A DNA stretch of 64,000 bases. Source: Deinococcus hopiensis KR-140. GTDB taxonomy: Bacteria; Deinococcota; Deinococci; Deinococcales; Deinococcaceae. Position 1 is the stretch's first letter; each line of letters begins with the position of its first letter. The notes below the pieces were generated by a model that saw only the letters and a program-made list of their open reading frames with translations, made no database searches and was not told where the DNA came from. The position numbers and the translations under genes were made by a program. The DNA is taken from the NCBI RefSeq assembly GCF_900176165.1, contig NZ_FWWU01000008.1, positions 317,501 to 381,500 of the forward strand, read 5' to 3'. This document shows, piece after piece, positions 63,234 to 64,000 of the stretch.

Positions 63234-64000
63234 TCACTCCGGCAGCTGGGGTAGCAGGCTGCGGGGGTCATGTCGCTGCATGGCGTCTGTCTCGCTTCCT
63301 TGGTGTCGCGCCTCGCTGATCCGAGCGAAGGCGCCAGGGGTCAGGCCGCCCAGGGCACGGAACTCGCGGGTGAGGTGCGCCTGATCGAAGAAGCCCAGGT
63401 CAGAGGCGAGGGCAGCCAGCGGGGTCTGCGGATCATAGATCAAGGCGTTGTGCGCTGTCTCGAAGCGGATGAGGCGTGACAGGGTCTTGGCACCGATGCC
63501 CACTTCCTGCACGAACTGGCGTTCCAGCGTACGGAGACTCACGTCCATCTCGCCTGCCAACTCAGCTAACCGCTGGTGACCGCCGCTGTGGTAGAGCTGC
63601 ACGGCGGCCCGAACACCCAACCCCGGCGTCCACTCGCGGCCCGCCCGTCCCGCTCCCTGCTCCCCAGAGGCGAGTGCCAGCAGCCAGGCGTCGAGGAGGC
63701 CCAGCGCCGTCTCGTCGTCTCGTGCAGTCAGCGCCGCTCGGATGGACCGCGATGTGCCCGCTGCACCGCTGCCCGCCGCGCCTGCCAGCAGGTCCAGGGC
63801 CGGGTCGGGATAGCTCCAGCCGAAAAGATGCTGGGCCGCCCAGGGGTACAGTTCGGCCCGTAGCGCCCGCACTGGTCCCTCCGAGTAAAGGTGCGCTGGC
63901 GACGTAACCAATCCCTCCAGCGTGACCTGCGGAACGGGTGTGAGCAGACCGCCCTCGTCCAGCACCCATGAGCGGCCAGAGTAGAAGGTCAGGTGCGCCA
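63234..64000 (-). CDS. AraC-family regulator, 5' end outside the window
   Basis: The frame is open to the window edge (AHLTFYSGRSW...). The last 90 residues are the AraC double helix-turn-helix: RLAELAGEMDVSLRTLERQF, IRFETAHNALIYDPQTPLAA, LASDLGFFDQAHLTREFRAL, then GLTPGAF. The N-terminal part resembles the ligand-binding domain found in AraC proteins of the DUF6597 kind (VTSPAHLYSEGPVRALRAEL, YPWAAQHLFGWSY). The target genes are not in view. Confidence 0.8.
   Translation of the reverse strand, partial: AHLTFYSGRSWVLDEGGLLTPVPQVTLEGLVTSPAHLYSEGPVRALRAELYPWAAQHLFGWSYPDPALDLLAGAAGSGAAGTSRSIRAALTARDDETALGLLDAWLLALASGEQGAGRAGREWTPGLGVRAAVQLYHSGGHQRLAELAGEMDVSLRTLERQFVQEVGIGAKTLSRLIRFETAHNALIYDPQTPLAALASDLGFFDQAHLTREFRALGGLTPGAFARISEARHQGSETDAMQRHDPRSLLPQLPE

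Overview
The window looks like accessory DNA from a Deinococcus-type bacterium, perhaps a plasmid or a chromosomal island. This is inferred from the high GC content, the roadblock/LC7 and CheB/CheR paralogues, the EIIA-HPr-EI fructose phosphotransferase protein, and the mix of insertion sequences (IS701, IS6, IS630, IS4-like, TnpB). No rRNA, tRNA or CRISPR array was seen. Decay is heavy: about a third of the recognisable genes are frameshifted, truncated or cut by an IS.

Layout. 1-4.4 kb: eroded genes (CoiA-like, RNase H-like, a DNA polymerase IV tail) and one intact unknown gene. 4.5-5.9 kb: a complete IS701-type element with CTAG target duplications. 6-12 kb: a lone winged-helix regulator, a cyanophycin-synthetase-like Mur ligase without the ATP-grasp domain, and a glycosidase/RmlD fusion. 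12-19.6 kb: a truncated CheB/kinase pair, small unknown genes, a GRxGG repeat protein and an IS6 element next to the tail of an AMP-ligase gene. 19.7-26.1 kb: a complete fructose uptake locus, fruBKA with divergent fruR. 26.1-27.4 kb: the first copy of a tightly coupled cassette of small genes. 27.7-33.3 kb: CheB, a PAS kinase-like protein without its phosphoacceptor His, and a 985-residue CheB-CheR-PAS protein. 33.3-38.5 kb: IS630, a hydrolase/regulator pair, decayed TnpB and remnants. 38.5-42.7 kb: a secreted protein, the second small-gene cassette, a LysR regulator and a sulfurtransferase operon. 42.7-44.9 kb: nested IS elements. 45.1-50.6 kb: an array of five roadblock/LC7 proteins plus a GAF protein. 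51.9-61.8 kb: two RiPP (lasso-leader-like) precursor genes, one beside a McjB-like peptidase, each next to a lipoprotein plus S74-chaperone surface-protein pair. 62-64 kb: duplicated and decayed genes and an AraC regulator that leaves the window.

How the genes may work together. The fructose locus is a self-contained, self-regulated import and phosphorylation pathway. The CheB/CheR/kinase-like genes and the roadblock array look like signalling modules that expand by local duplication. The most novel candidate is the RiPP/surface-protein association. Two 54-56-residue precursors share a 14-residue segment that is identical in protein but differs synonymously at seven codons. Both lie next to a diverged lipoprotein/S74 pair, in two different gene orientations. 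This suggests a peptide-plus-surface-protein system under selection.
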